Shown piece by piece: positions 12,101-19,389 of a DNA stretch of 52,176 bases. The number at the start of each line of letters is the position of its first letter. Positions within the stretch are counted from its first letter, which is position 1. The notes beneath the pieces are model-generated. The model made no database searches and was not told where the DNA came from. It saw only the letters and a list, made by a program, of their open reading frames with translations. The stretch comes from Symbiodinium natans (lineage: Eukaryota; Sar; Dinophyceae; Suessiales; Symbiodiniaceae), in the NCBI GenBank assembly GCA_905221605.1, contig CAJNDS010002719.1, forward strand, positions 254,062 through 306,237, given 5' to 3'. Made by a program: the position numbers and the translations under genes.

Positions 12101-15100
12101 CGAGACCCCAAATACCCTAACCCTACACCCTAAACCCTAAACCCTATAAATTTGCTTAAGGCACGCTTCCTTGAATCAAAGAGGACCCAGATAATTCATT
12201 AGCTTCAGGTATGCCCCCCCCTGGAGAGTACTGGGGCTTCCTGGGCCCTGTGCTTACCCTAAACCCTAAACCCTCAACCCCAAACCCTAAACCCTAAACC
12301 CTAAACCCTAAACCCTAAACCCCAAACCCTAAACCCTAAACCCTAAACCCTAAACCCTAAACCTTTCCTCTCCCCTCCCTGGGATTCAAGTCACTGTCTG
12401 GCTGTCTCCACCGAAGTCCGGAGAGCCCCAGGTCAGCACAGAGCCATCCCCCTGTTTGGGCGCCCGGGGGATTCGGTAGATGTTGATAGGGAGCATGAGG
12501 CTTTTTTTGGCTTGTAGGGTTTAGGGTTTAGGGTTTAGGGTTTAGGGTTTGGGGTTTGGGGTTTAGGGTTTAGGGTTTAGGGTTTAGGGTTTAGGGTCTA
12601 GGGTCTTCAGTGGGGGCTTTGGGGGCGTGGGGTGCCTCTACGGATTTGTTGGGCCTGGAGTTATTAGGCTTGGGGTTTATAAACCCCAAACCCAAAACCC
12701 CAAAGCCCAAAGCCCAAAGCCCAAAGCCCAAAGCCCAAAGCCCAAAGCCCAAAGCCCAAACCCCAAACCCCCCAAACCCCAAACCCTAAACCCCCCAAAC
12801 CCCAAACCCCAAACCCCAAACCCCAAACCCCACACCCGCCAAAGCCCCGGAAACGGGGGGATGGGGGGGGGTGACCCTTGACGGTAAACTCCCCCCCAAG
12901 TTTTAGGGTGGGGGCCGCAGGGGGTTCGGGGCTTTGGGTCTTGTGATTCAAGGTTTAGGGTCTTGGGTCTTGTGATTCAAGGTCTGGGGCGGGGGGGGGG
13001 GGTTTAGAAGGGGGTTTGGAGCGTTTTTGGGAGTTTAGGGTTTAGGGTTTAGGGTTTAGGGTTTAGGGTTTAGGGTTTAGGGTTTAGGGTTTAGGGTTTA
13101 GGCCTGCAGCAGAGCGAAGGCACGGCAGGAGGAGAAGAGCTCGGGGGGTCGAGCCAGGGCGCCGATGGCCTAGCGTTTCTTTATATATATATATATACAT
13201 ATATATATATGTATATATTAGTTTTTTTTTTTTTTTTTTTTGGGGGGGGGGGGGGGGTTCGGGTTTCGGGTTTAGGGTCTAGGGTTTAGGGTTCAGGGTT
13301 TGGGGTGTGAGGTTTAGGGCGTAGGGTATAGAGTTAGGGTAGGTTTTTTTAAAGGGTGCGTAGGGCCTACATGAGGGGTTCCTGTAATCCGACACCACGA
13401 GGGGGGGGGGGGAAATAAGGACTCTAGGGGCTCTACGCGGATGATTATTTAGGGGACTTAGATGTATAGGGCTTGTGTTGGTGTATATGGTAGCTAATCA
13501 GACTGCCTGTTCCCAAACTGACCCGATATTTCCCTTAAAAACACCCATCGGAACCCAAAACCATTGTCCAGAAGGACCTGTGGATCAACTTCCTTATGGG
13601 GATTTCCGAAAACACGCGGCCCCTGATATAAACCCCCAAATAGCAAGATCCCCTTAAAAAGGGACCCCAAAGAGGGTACCCCTATTTTCAGAAACCCCAT
13701 ACAGGACCATCGGAGTCAAAGTGTAGGGTACTAGGATCAAGGGGCCGCCCTAAACCCGAAAAACGTCGCCTCCCCCAACCCTCACCCGAAATTCAGCCTA
13801 AACTTGGGACTCTCTCTACCTGCTGTGTTATATGGGTTCTACCTCCTATAACTCAGTGGTAGTTACTACGAAAACTGTAGGTAAGTGGAGTCCTAGCCTC
13901 AACCCTAAACCCTAAACCCTAAACCCTAAACCCTAAAGCCTAAACCCCCACAGAGCGACCATAGAAAAGGAACGGCAGCGGCCTCTCCATCCTGGAGGCC
14001 GGCAGAGCGCACCGTGCCCCGCAGCACGGCGCCGGAGCTGTGGATGAGCCTCAGCTGCAAAACAGACTTAGGGTTTAGGGTTTAGGGTTTAGGGTTTAGG
14101 GTTTAGGGTTTAGGGTTTAGGGTTTAGGGTTTAGGGTTTAGGGTTTAGGGTTTAATTTAGGGTTTAGGGTTTTCGGTTTTCGGTTTAGGGTTTAGTTTAG
14201 GGTTTAGGGTTTAAGGTGTAGGTGATTAGGGTTTAGGGGTACCAATATGCTCAAAATCGCCACAAAAAAACCTTATGGAAGAAGGCCTAGAAGCCCTAAA
14301 ACAAGAGGCCTTAGAGCCTCAAAATAGCCCAGAAACCTTATGTCAGAAGGCCGAAAAACTCGAAAGTAAGAGGCCTTAGCGCCTTAGAGCCTCAGGGTTG
14401 AGGAGTCCAGGGTTTAAACCCTAAACCCTAAACCCTAAACCCTAAACCCTAAACCCTAAACTCAGGGCCTAGGCCGTGCCAGAAGTGCTCGGATTGCTTG
14501 GGAGGGGTGGCGGGGGTAAAAACCTGTCAAAAGCTGAGTCGAAAGCAAATAGATCCCCTCAGGCCGTTAACCCCTCAACCCTCAACAAACCCCTAAACCC
14601 AAACCCTAAAACCTAAACCCTAAACCCTAAACCTGAGGACCTCAGCGATTACAATTGCATTTGTGGCAAACGGCAAGCCCTCCAGCAATCTCCCCTGCCC
14701 AGCAGCTCCAAAACCCTTAAAACTATCCCCAACGCCACCTGAAACCCCGGCCAAGCACTTACCCACCAAGAAAGCGAATAACCCCTCTAATGTACCCCAA
14801 CACTCTCAAACCCCATCATGCAACAAACCCACTACCCTCTAACATTGCACAGTCACGTGTGGCTTGACAACAAGGCTGCTGCGTAGAACTGACAGTTGAA
14901 AAAGCGAGTACATAGCTACGCTTTTTTGACAAACCCTTCCTCCCTCACTGCCTAGCAGCTTGTTCAGCCCAAGCCCCAAAGCCTCCTGCGCCCGCTGCCG
15001 CAGCTCCTCGGGGGTTCAGGTTCTTAAGGGTTCTTGGGGACCAGATGAACCCCAAAATTGGGGTCGTATACCCTATACTACTATAATCCCCAATAAAGTA

Positions 15101-16635
15101 TATGTGCCACAAACCCCTTTCCAGCTCATTTTGGCTTTAAGGCCCTTGGTAGCCCAGTAGTCTTACTACAATAAGGGATAGGGGCCTCCCCTTTTTGGGG
15201 TTGGTTACTGCACAAGTGAACCGTGACCACAACAAGAAGGGAAAAAAGGGTACCACTGGGCTAGCAAGGATTTAGGGCTTAGGGTCTATCAAGGGGTTTA
15301 GGGTTTAGAGTTTAGAGTTTAGGGTTTAGGGTCTTAAAGGGCTGAAGATGTTGCTACGTGGTAACATCAGCGTGCCTTCGGGAGATCGACAGTTACAAAG
15401 ACCCTGAGCCTCAACACCTTGAGCCCCTTTTAGGGTTTAGGGTTTAGGGTTCAGGGTTTAGGGTTTAGGGTTTTAGGGGTTCTTGGGTTTTGGGGTTTTT
15501 GGGTTTTAGGACTGTAGGGGCTACAGAAACCGAGCGACGTTTCGTTGGGAACTGAGGTCTACCAGGTTTAGGGGGTCGTCGGGATTGTAGGGAGTCGGGT
15601 TCAGGGGTTGACCTTGATTCAGACAGGTTCCTGGTTCCAAGGCGAATTGCCTTTTTCGTACTGTACAATAAGTATTCATATTTTTCTTTGAATAAATTAT
15701 ATGAATAAGTTTAAGTTTAGCGAAATAAATATAAACATAAAGAATAACAAAATGTATTTAAGGGCACGGCACGCCCGAGCACCCACTGCCTTACAACACG
15801 GCCCCAGACAGGAAGGCTCGCCCACATCATCGCCCTCCACGAGGGGTTCAGGCGGAGGATATCCTCCCCAAGTGAGTCACACGGACCCACAGAAAGACCC
15901 CACACTCGAACTCGAACGGCCAAATGAGAGCAAGCATAGGCAGAGAGGGGGAGGGGCCAGGCGATTCAGAAAGGAGGCGCGGACTACCTCCACCCCATGC
16001 GAAGGCTCAGCGCGGGATGTGGTAGCGGGAGCACAGGGTCCGCAGGAAACAAAGCCGGCATGGGCAAGAGAGGGCATAGGGAACCGCCCGCGGCAAGCTG
16101 CCTCTGCTGACATTTTGATAGTAAGACAAGATCTGCAAAGTTTGCACGTTCTACCCATTGCCAACCAGCGAGAACAAAGGCAACCACATTCACGGCGAAG
16201 GAAGGGGAAAATCTACAAGAGGCCCCCGGTTCCACCAAAACGGAACTTCTCTAGGTCTACCTTTCCACCATAGCAATTATCTGTAATCAAGTGGAAAAAC
16301 AACCACGGAGTTTGTAAAACTATCCCGAACAGGTGCCCCAATAGGGCTGCAACCAATGCACACTTTTATCTGCCCCTGCAAGATCTGAGACCTGAAGCCG
16401 TGCAAGGCTTCTTGCGGCAGGAGTGTCGGTTTCAAGCTTTCCTTTTGTTTCGGGTCTACTCTAAACCCTAGCCCTAAACCCTAAACCCTGAATCCTAAAC
16501 CCTAAACCCCCAAGCCTAAACCCTAAACGCTAAACCATAAGCCCCAAACCGCTGGTCCTCGATCTCCGCGTCGGGCTGCACGGCAATCACCGCCGTGTTG
16601 CCGCTGAGCACCGAGACGTGGAGGGCGAGGCTCAT
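77..16635 (-). CDS. Ubiquitin-like + RCC1-like repeat protein, many tiny exons, 3' end outside window
   Basis: Fourteen short stretches, read right to left on the minus strand, form one orderly protein: a start Met, a ubiquitin-like beta-grasp domain (three exons), then RCC1-like repeats of the form V-Q-x-Q-L ... G-A-F-A-A-I-x-x-D-G-S-V-V-T-W-G-x-x-x-C-G-G-D-S-S. Several joins are phase-exact: GDSQT|VQAQL, DGSV|VTWGHTA, TWGK|AESGGDSS, EARA|VQQVRG, GNSRE|VQEQLR. This Ub-like plus 'VTWG/GGDSS' architecture is known to me from dinoflagellate gene models often labelled HERC/RCC1-like; the biochemical role is not established. RCC1-type repeats normally make a propeller binding platform. Intron positions recur at the same place in the repeat (after GGDSx and after DGSV). 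Other coding sequence at 7.8-9.1 kb lies inside the span, so this could be two adjacent genes. The join of the first two exons is not phase-clean. The gene runs past position 1. Confidence 0.7.
675..784. mobile_element. 110-bp palindromic element (GTACTATAGGSGYC termini)
   Basis: Left end GTACTATAGGGGCCTTAAT, right end (complement) GTACTATAGGCGTCGGAAT: imperfect inverted ends of about 25 bp. Pieces of the same sequence (ATAAGGGAATRYTWYTAGT, CCGACCCCTATA) recur at 1525-1615. It lies in an intron and looks like a non-autonomous or introner-like element. Confidence 0.55.
1621..1795 (-). repeat. Interstitial telomere-type tract, CCCTAAA on plus
   Basis: About 24 near-perfect units with occasional CCCTAAC and CCCTACA variants. 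On the coding strand it is the start (TTTAGGG) of the intron after the 1814-1863 exon. Confidence 0.9.
1814..1863 (-). CDS. Exon: RCC1-like repeat (SVVTWGAAYCGGNSRE)
   Basis: After CCCAG|GC: SVVTWGAAYCGGNSRE, with a GTGCAC donor. It lies directly between two of the longest telomeric tracts (CCCTAAA at 1621-1795, TTTAGGG at 1872-2010). Confidence 0.65.
1872..2010 (+). repeat. Interstitial telomere-type tract, TTTAGGG on plus
   Basis: About 19 units, degrading to TTAAGGC at the right. On the coding strand it is the CCCTAAA end of the intron before the 1814-1863 exon. Confidence 0.9.
2517..2568 (-). CDS. Exon: RCC1-like repeat (VQQVRG...ALRGDG)
   Basis: After CTCAG: VQQVRGSAGAFAALRGD plus one base, with a GC donor. 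Joined to the next exon it restores D-G-S-V-V-T-W-G across the splice. Confidence 0.6.
3038..3094 (-). CDS. Exon: RCC1-like repeat (AESGGDSSHVQELL)
   Basis: Nineteen codons after GTGTGCAG: AESGGDSSHVQELLQEARA, with a GTCAGC donor. Phase 0 at both ends. Confidence 0.65.
3961..4029 (-). CDS. Exon: RCC1-like repeat (EIEASGGAFAA...VTWGK)
   Basis: Twenty-three codons: EIEASGGAFAAIRAD, then RSVVTWGK, ending AAG|GC (GC donor). It joins in phase to AESGGDSSHVQ. Telomeric tracts flank it on both sides. Confidence 0.7.
4680..4724 (-). CDS. Exon: RCC1-like repeat (DCGGDSSPVQEQLKA)
   Basis: Fifteen codons after GAG: DCGGDSSPVQEQLKA, with a GTGAAG donor. It joins in phase to EIEASGGAF of the next exon. 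Confidence 0.6.
5267..5385. mobile_element. 119-bp inverted-repeat element (GGTTCTTAAGCAA termini)
   Basis: AACTACTATTTGCTTAAGAACC at the left end is matched by GGTTCTTAAGCAACTAGAAGTT at the right. One end of the same kind (CTTAAGCAAATAGTAGTTTA) occurs at about 32115-32134. Confidence 0.55.
5560..6180 (+). repeat. Diverged repeats with GGGGCCCATTTAAACTTT core
   Basis: The core R-G-G-G-G-C-C-C-A-T-x-T-A-A-A-C-T-T-T recurs about seven times (near 5605, 5683, 5750, 5845, 5965, 6058, 6143) at 60-120 bp steps, interspersed with TTTGAAGG/CCTTTAAA words. It lies in an intron of the RCC1-like gene. Confidence 0.5.
6384..6434 (-). CDS. Exon: RCC1-like repeat (LGALAALRGDGSV)
   Basis: From CAG|GTG it reads VKGSLGALAALRGDGSV, with a GTGTGC donor at the same DGSV position as the 11.3 kb exon. 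An alternative later donor would add VCWGNKEG. Here a CCCTAAA tract lies on the right side and none directly on the left. Confidence 0.6.
6550..6660 (+). repeat. TTTAGGG tract
   Basis: About 15 units, nearly perfect after 6590. A CCCTAAA tract (6483-6507) lies between it and the 6384-6434 exon. Confidence 0.9.
7270..7365 (+). repeat. Tandem duplication of a 50-bp unit
   Basis: AAAGAGTAGATCCCCTTAAG followed by GGCTTCTAAA/GGTTCCTAAA and A7-8 GACCCAATAG occurs twice, 50 bp apart. Confidence 0.8.
7440..7478 (-). CDS. Possible degenerate exon in the RCC1-like series
   Basis: After AG|GTT it reads VRNVLKPQLEFCTL, which could stand for the V-Q-x-Q-L linker between repeats, but similarity is weak and no donor is clear. 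It is placed here because it sits between CCCTAAA (left) and a long TTTAGGG tract (right), like the better exons. Confidence 0.25.
7506..7645 (+). repeat. TTTAGGG tract
   Basis: About 18 units, faced by a CCCTAAA tract at 7373-7415 across a 90-bp unique stretch. Confidence 0.9.
7776..8135 (-). CDS. Exon with Glu/Lys/Arg coiled-coil, host gene uncertain
   Basis: After CCCAG|GTG the frame stays open for 119 codons: first a globular-looking part (CLVVWPNDRCIHRLDAGAG, then RWKRAGDQYAYNAPPYWAE), then about 45 residues of (E/K/R/Q)n repeats such as ERKQKEEEEKKQKEEEE, which predict a long charged helix. The low-complexity part gives an open frame on the plus strand too (Leu/Phe-rich), which I take as a shadow. 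A TTTAGGG tract starts just to the right. It lies between RCC1-like exons and may belong to that gene or to another. Confidence 0.45.
   Translation of the reverse strand: MKPGCLVVWPNDRCIHRLDAGAGSRTMLGPMTLEGPRWKRAGDQYAYNAPPYWAETGRRDAEERERKQKEEEEKKQKEEEERKQKEEEDRKQREEAQAQAQSPGQKESGHRQCGSCTVM
8509..9074 (-). CDS. Coding-like region of unclear strand, split by a palindromic element
   Basis: On the minus strand 8718-9074 reads a helix-rich stretch (VFDRFLDDELVQLLLGKFP, then VLVPRQLEQHLREVL) that ends in GAGCCGATACTTG|GTAGCC at the edge of a palindrome (8658-8774) and resumes at 8657. On the plus strand an ATG at 8532 gives MASKPVSWCIGELPTATLPG up to the same palindrome, and a plus frame beyond it is open too (ELAQEELHQLVVEETIE). 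The minus strand is mildly preferred because neighbours lie there. No family recognised. Confidence 0.35.
8658..8774. mobile_element. 117-bp palindromic element, CTTGGTA...TACCAAG family
   Basis: Begins CTTGGTACCCCA and ends TGGGCTACCAAG; interior shares GGGTTGGTTACT and AAAGGGTACCACTGGGCTA with the element at 15145-15268. It interrupts a frame that is open on both sides; a GT right after CTTG and AG at the end make it a candidate intron. Confidence 0.6.
9556..9845 (+). repeat. Variant telomere-like array of TTTAAGGG and TTTCAGGG octamers
   Basis: An almost pure array of 8-bp units in which blocks of TTTAAGGG alternate with blocks of TTTCAGGG, preceded by 12-13 bp TTTTTAAGGG forms. The 7-bp canonical unit is absent. 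Confidence 0.85.
10303..10344 (-). CDS. Exon: RCC1-like repeat (VTWGHTACGGDSSA)
   Basis: Fourteen codons from AG|GTG to a GTCACA donor placed right after GGDSSA, the same intron position as after GGDSQT and GNSRE. CCCTAAA lies to the left and a short TTTAGGG tract to the right. Confidence 0.65.
11159..11281 (-). repeat. CCCTAAA tract with CCCGAAA and CCCCTAAA variants
   Basis: About 17 units; faced by a TTTAGGG/TTTGGGG tract at 11414-11482 on the other side of the 11317-11397 exon. Confidence 0.9.
11317..11397 (-). CDS. Exon: RCC1-like repeat (VQAQL...CRDGSV)
   Basis: Twenty-seven codons from AG|GTG: VQAQLQMVDHIGSS, then LGAFAAICRDGSV, with a GTAGCT donor. It joins in phase to VTWGHTACGGDSSA, recreating a textbook repeat. 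CCCTAAA is on its left and TTTAGGG/TTTGGGG on its right. Confidence 0.7.
12254..12362 (-). repeat. CCCTAAA tract left of the 12.4-kb exon
   Basis: About 15 units; the matching TTTAGGG tract on the right is 12517-12600. Confidence 0.9.
12395..12451 (-). CDS. Exon: RCC1-like repeat (GDGSVLTWG...GGDSQT)
   Basis: Nineteen codons after AG|GGG: GDGSVLTWGSPDFGGDSQT, then a GTGACT donor. Read through, the frame meets TGA at once, which supports splicing here. Telomeric tracts lie on both sides. Confidence 0.65.
12676..12832 (-). repeat. Variant array: AAAGCCC, then CCCCAAA units
   Basis: A block of (AAAGCCC)n changes abruptly to (CCCCAAA)n with CCCCCCAAA forms. Open frames across it are repeat artefacts. 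Confidence 0.85.
13104..13139 (-). CDS. Exon: RCC1-like repeat (RAFALLQ)
   Basis: Twelve codons, LFSSCRAFALLQ, ending CAG|GC (GC donor). It joins in phase to GDGSVLTWG of the next exon, giving the family's 'A-F-A-x-L-x-G-D-G-S-V-x-T-W-G'. Confidence 0.45.
13974..14054 (-). CDS. Exon: C-terminal half of ubiquitin-like domain
   Basis: Follows a good acceptor (TCTGTTTTGCAG) and reads RLIHSSGAVLRG, then AGLQDGEAAA, the strand-turn-strand end of the Ub-like domain ('L-Q-D-G-D' in relatives). It is 27 codons long, phase 0 at both ends, and lies between CCCTAAA (left) and TTTAGGG (right) tracts. Confidence 0.55.
14067..14215 (+). repeat. TTTAGGG tract right of the 14.0-kb exon
   Basis: About 13 perfect units, then degenerate TTTCGG forms; faced by CCCTAAA at 13903-13947. 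Confidence 0.9.
14952..15006 (-). CDS. Exon: helix of ubiquitin-like domain
   Basis: Reads ELRQRAQEALGLGLNKLL after an AG acceptor, the helix that follows 'x-I-E-x' in this family. It starts in phase 0, which does not match the phase-2 end of the previous exon, so one edge is misplaced or the copy is damaged. Confidence 0.5.
15145..15268. mobile_element. 124-bp palindromic element, CTTGGTAGCCCAGTA family
   Basis: CTTGGTAGCCCAGTAG at the left and CACTGGGCTAGCAAG at the right; second member of the family at 8658-8774. Confidence 0.6.
15701..16273 (+). CDS. Doubtful 190-codon ORF inside the first intron of the Ub/RCC1-like gene
   Basis: An open frame of 190 codons on the plus strand, basic and Arg/Pro/Gln rich, with no recognised domain. 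The opposite strand is open too in parts (Cys-rich). It lies between the first two Ub-like exons, in a stretch unusually free of telomeric tracts. It may be a nested gene or simply a GC-rich stretch without stops. Confidence 0.2.
   Translation: MNKFKFSEININIKNNKMYLRARHARAPTALQHGPRQEGSPTSSPSTRGSGGGYPPQVSHTDPQKDPTLELERPNESKHRQRGGGARRFRKEARTTSTPCEGSARDVVAGAQGPQETKPAWAREGIGNRPRQAASADILIVRQDLQSLHVLPIANQREQRQPHSRRRKGKIYKRPPVPPKRNFSRSTFPP
16550..16635 (-). CDS. Exon: start of ubiquitin-like domain
   Basis: Begins with ATG and reads MSLALHVSVLSGNTAVIAV, then QPDAEIEDQ, the beta1-beta2 hairpin of a ubiquitin-like fold. A GT donor lies directly in a TTTGGGG/TTTAGGG tract. The exon ends in phase 2 if that GT is used. 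Confidence 0.6.
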
Positions 16636-16654
16636 GGCTCTCCCACACAACAAA

Positions 16655-16733
16655 CCCTAAACCCTAAACCCTAAACCCTAAACCCTAAACCCTAAACCCT
16701 AAACCCTAAACCCTAAACCCTAAACCCTAAACC
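16655..16733 (-). repeat. CCCTAAA tract upstream of the Ub-like start exon
   Basis: Eleven perfect units, 20 bp upstream (on the coding strand) of the start codon. It may lie in the promoter, the 5'UTR or an intron. Confidence 0.9.
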
Positions 16734-16735
16734 CA

Positions 16736-19000
16736 CCGAAACCCGACCAAAAAGAACAAGTTGTGAATGCCCAGAATCTCGGGATCAGGGTCTAGGGCTT
16801 AGGCTGTGGAAGCCCATGCGCACCGGCTCTGAAATTCCTGGGGCAGGGGTCTGCAGGGTCTGAGGCTACTTCTGAGAAGGTGGTGAGGTTTAGGGTTCTC
16901 GGGCTCTAGGATTCTCGGGCTCGACAGTTACGATGTCAGGGTTTAGGGTTTAAGGTTGGGCTATGTACGGGTTCCAGTGTAGCAGCAGGGTGGGGGCGGG
17001 GGAAGGGCTTGGGGTTTAGGGTTGCCTCCAAAAGCACGCCACCAGGTGCCAAAGCCAACGCCGCACCCTCCACACTTGAGATTCGCGCACACCGCCACAG
17101 GGGCGCAGCAAGCACTCACCAGGGGTTCAGGGTCTCTCGAGGGTTCAAGGGTTTATAAGCCCAACACAATTTTAGGAATTCGGGGTTCGGGTTTAGGGTT
17201 TTGAGTTAAGAATGTTGGGGTTTTTGGGGTACTTGTTGCTTTTGGGGGTTCCGGCTTTCAAGGGCTCAGCGTTTAGTAGAGTTGGGCGTTTAAACCCTGA
17301 AACAAGGAACCCTCAGCCCGACCTGGGTCCTAAGACCCTGACCCTAAACCGGAAACCCTAAACTAAAACCCACGAAGAACAGTTTCGGCTCGGTACTTGG
17401 CAGGGCTTCTGAAACGAAAAGGGCGTAGGGCTCCGAGTTTATCTAAGGTACCCTTAGGCCTTCATTGGGGGGTTTGCAGGTTTCAAGGATTTGGTGCTTT
17501 AAGGCTTGAAATGCATAGGTGCCTCAGGGGCTGAGGTCGTCATCTTATGGGCTGGGGCTATACTCCCCTTAGAGCCTTAATAAAAATGATAATGTTGAAT
17601 ATCCTCTTGCGTTTTATATCAATAAAAATAAACAATAATTCCCAAGGGGGATGTAGGGGGAGATGTGAGAGTTACTCGAGCTTGGGATCTGGGGTGGGGT
17701 GTTCGGCTTAGGGGAGCCTTCAGTTAGACCAACATCGCCCCCTAAACGCAAGCGAAGGTTTATGGCTTAGGGCTTAGGGTACAGTACCCTCAACCCTACA
17801 CCCTAAACCCCAAACCCTAAACCCTGAACCCTAAACCCTAAACCCTAAGCCCTAAACCCTCAGCCCTAAACCCTAAACCCTAAACCCTCAGCCCTAAACC
17901 CTAAACCCTAAACCCTGAACCCTTGTTCCAAGGCTTGGGCGTGTGAGGGCAGCCCTGGACCGGCATGCACCGCATCGTGGTGCCTTGACATATTTCTAGG
18001 GTGTGGCGTTTTAGGTTTTAGGGTTTAGGGCTTAGGTTTGGAATTTAAATTTTCGGGTTCAGGGTTTAGGGTTTAGGGTTTAGGGCTAGGACCACATATA
18101 CAGCAATAGTGGCTTGCAAGGGTCAATCATGGAACCGTAGCGAATGCATAATTCGCTTAGACTACTACTGTATGGAGCCTTTGTTTATTCGTTTTTTTGT
18201 TTGTTTGTTAGGGCTTGGGGGTAGCGGGTCTAAGGTTTGGGGCTCAGGTTCTGGATGGACAAACCAACCTCGAACAGATTATCTAACTTACCAAAGGCCA
18301 AGCCCACATTGCCCAACAGAAACTGCACAGACTCTAGACCCGAGAGTAACCTACCCTAAACCCTAAACCCCTAAACCCTAAACCCTAAACCCTGGAATAA
18401 ACAGGGGCTTCTGAGGGAAGCTGGACCCGAAAAGAAGGGACTAAGTGCCTACTCTGGGGCCTAGAAAATAAGGATCAGGGTTTCTGTCTAGCCATACCAA
18501 AGACGACGCGCACATCTGCTCTTCATTCATTCATTCATTCATTCATCCATCTCATCCATTCATTCATTCCATTCATTCACTCATTCATTCATTCATTCAA
18601 TGATCATTCATTCATTCATGACTCTACGTCCGAAGCCCCAAACCCCAAAGCTTCGCGATGAGCCTCAAAACCCTAAACCAAACCCCAAACCTTAAACTGC
18701 CGTAAACCGGATGCCGCGCGGCCTACCGGCTGATTTCATCATTTGTGCTTTGTGCTTGCCTTAAGAATTAACGACCCTCCCCCGAATTCAAAGCCCCCGA
18801 CCCAAGGAAGTGGTTTGAGGTTTATAGGGTATAGGGTATAGGGTATAGGGTATAGGGTTTAGGGTTTAGGGTTTAGGGTTTCTTGCAACTCCGGAAGGCA
18901 AGTAGTGAACGAGGCCCTTCCCGCGACGTCAAGGCTCCCCTTCAGGGTTTAGGGTTTAGGGGTGTAGGGTTTAGGGTTTTAGGGGTTTAGGGTTTAGGGT
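16736..19000. other. Gene-poor stretch between the Ub/RCC1-like gene and the DHRRLYC gene
   Basis: Holds telomere-like tracts (17795-17925, 18352-18394, 18835-18880 with GGGTATA units, 18945-19005), the ATTC run and short unique pieces. A piece at 17.93-17.99 kb (minus, after GTCAAG) could be an exon, but no frame stands out. Confidence 0.5.
18520..18620 (+). repeat. (ATTC)n microsatellite
   Basis: About 25 units of ATTC with a few changes. Confidence 0.9.
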
Positions 19001-19002
19001 TA

Positions 19003-19110
19003 GCCCGCACCTTCGACTGTATTGCTGCTGCTGCTGCTGCTCCTACTACTACGAGAACGGCTGCCACTTCTGCTGCTCCTGGAGCTACTGTACTACCACC
19101 GCCACAAATT
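19003..19110 (-). CDS. Possible RS-rich terminal exon
   Basis: The minus strand reads SSRSSRSGSRSRSSRSSSSS, then NTVEGAG-stop, immediately before a TTTAGGG tract. On the plus strand this is a (CTG/CTA/CTC) triplet run, so it may be just a microsatellite. If coding, it is an RS tail as in splicing factors. Confidence 0.25.
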
Positions 19111-19389
19111 TCAGGAGGAGCCTCACATGCAGATTTTTTGTTCCGGGCGTCAGGCTCGTTCTTGGGATGAGGGTGCCGGGTACCCTTCCCCATTCCAAAG
19201 ACGGCTAGCGCCTGCCCGTGTGCAACGACTCCTTGGCTGCTCTGAGAGGTATATGCGATCAGCGGTCCAAAGTTTGATTGCACGACTCTGCCCTGAAGTT
19301 AACCTCTTTTATGTCCACCCGGGTATGCACTTTGCACTTATAGATGAACATCCCCACATATGTACCGTACATATGTATACATGCACATA

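Noticed and set aside
12627-12951. ORFs rich in KPQ or GFGVWGLG
   Set aside because: They only translate CCCCAAA/TTTGGGG repeats.
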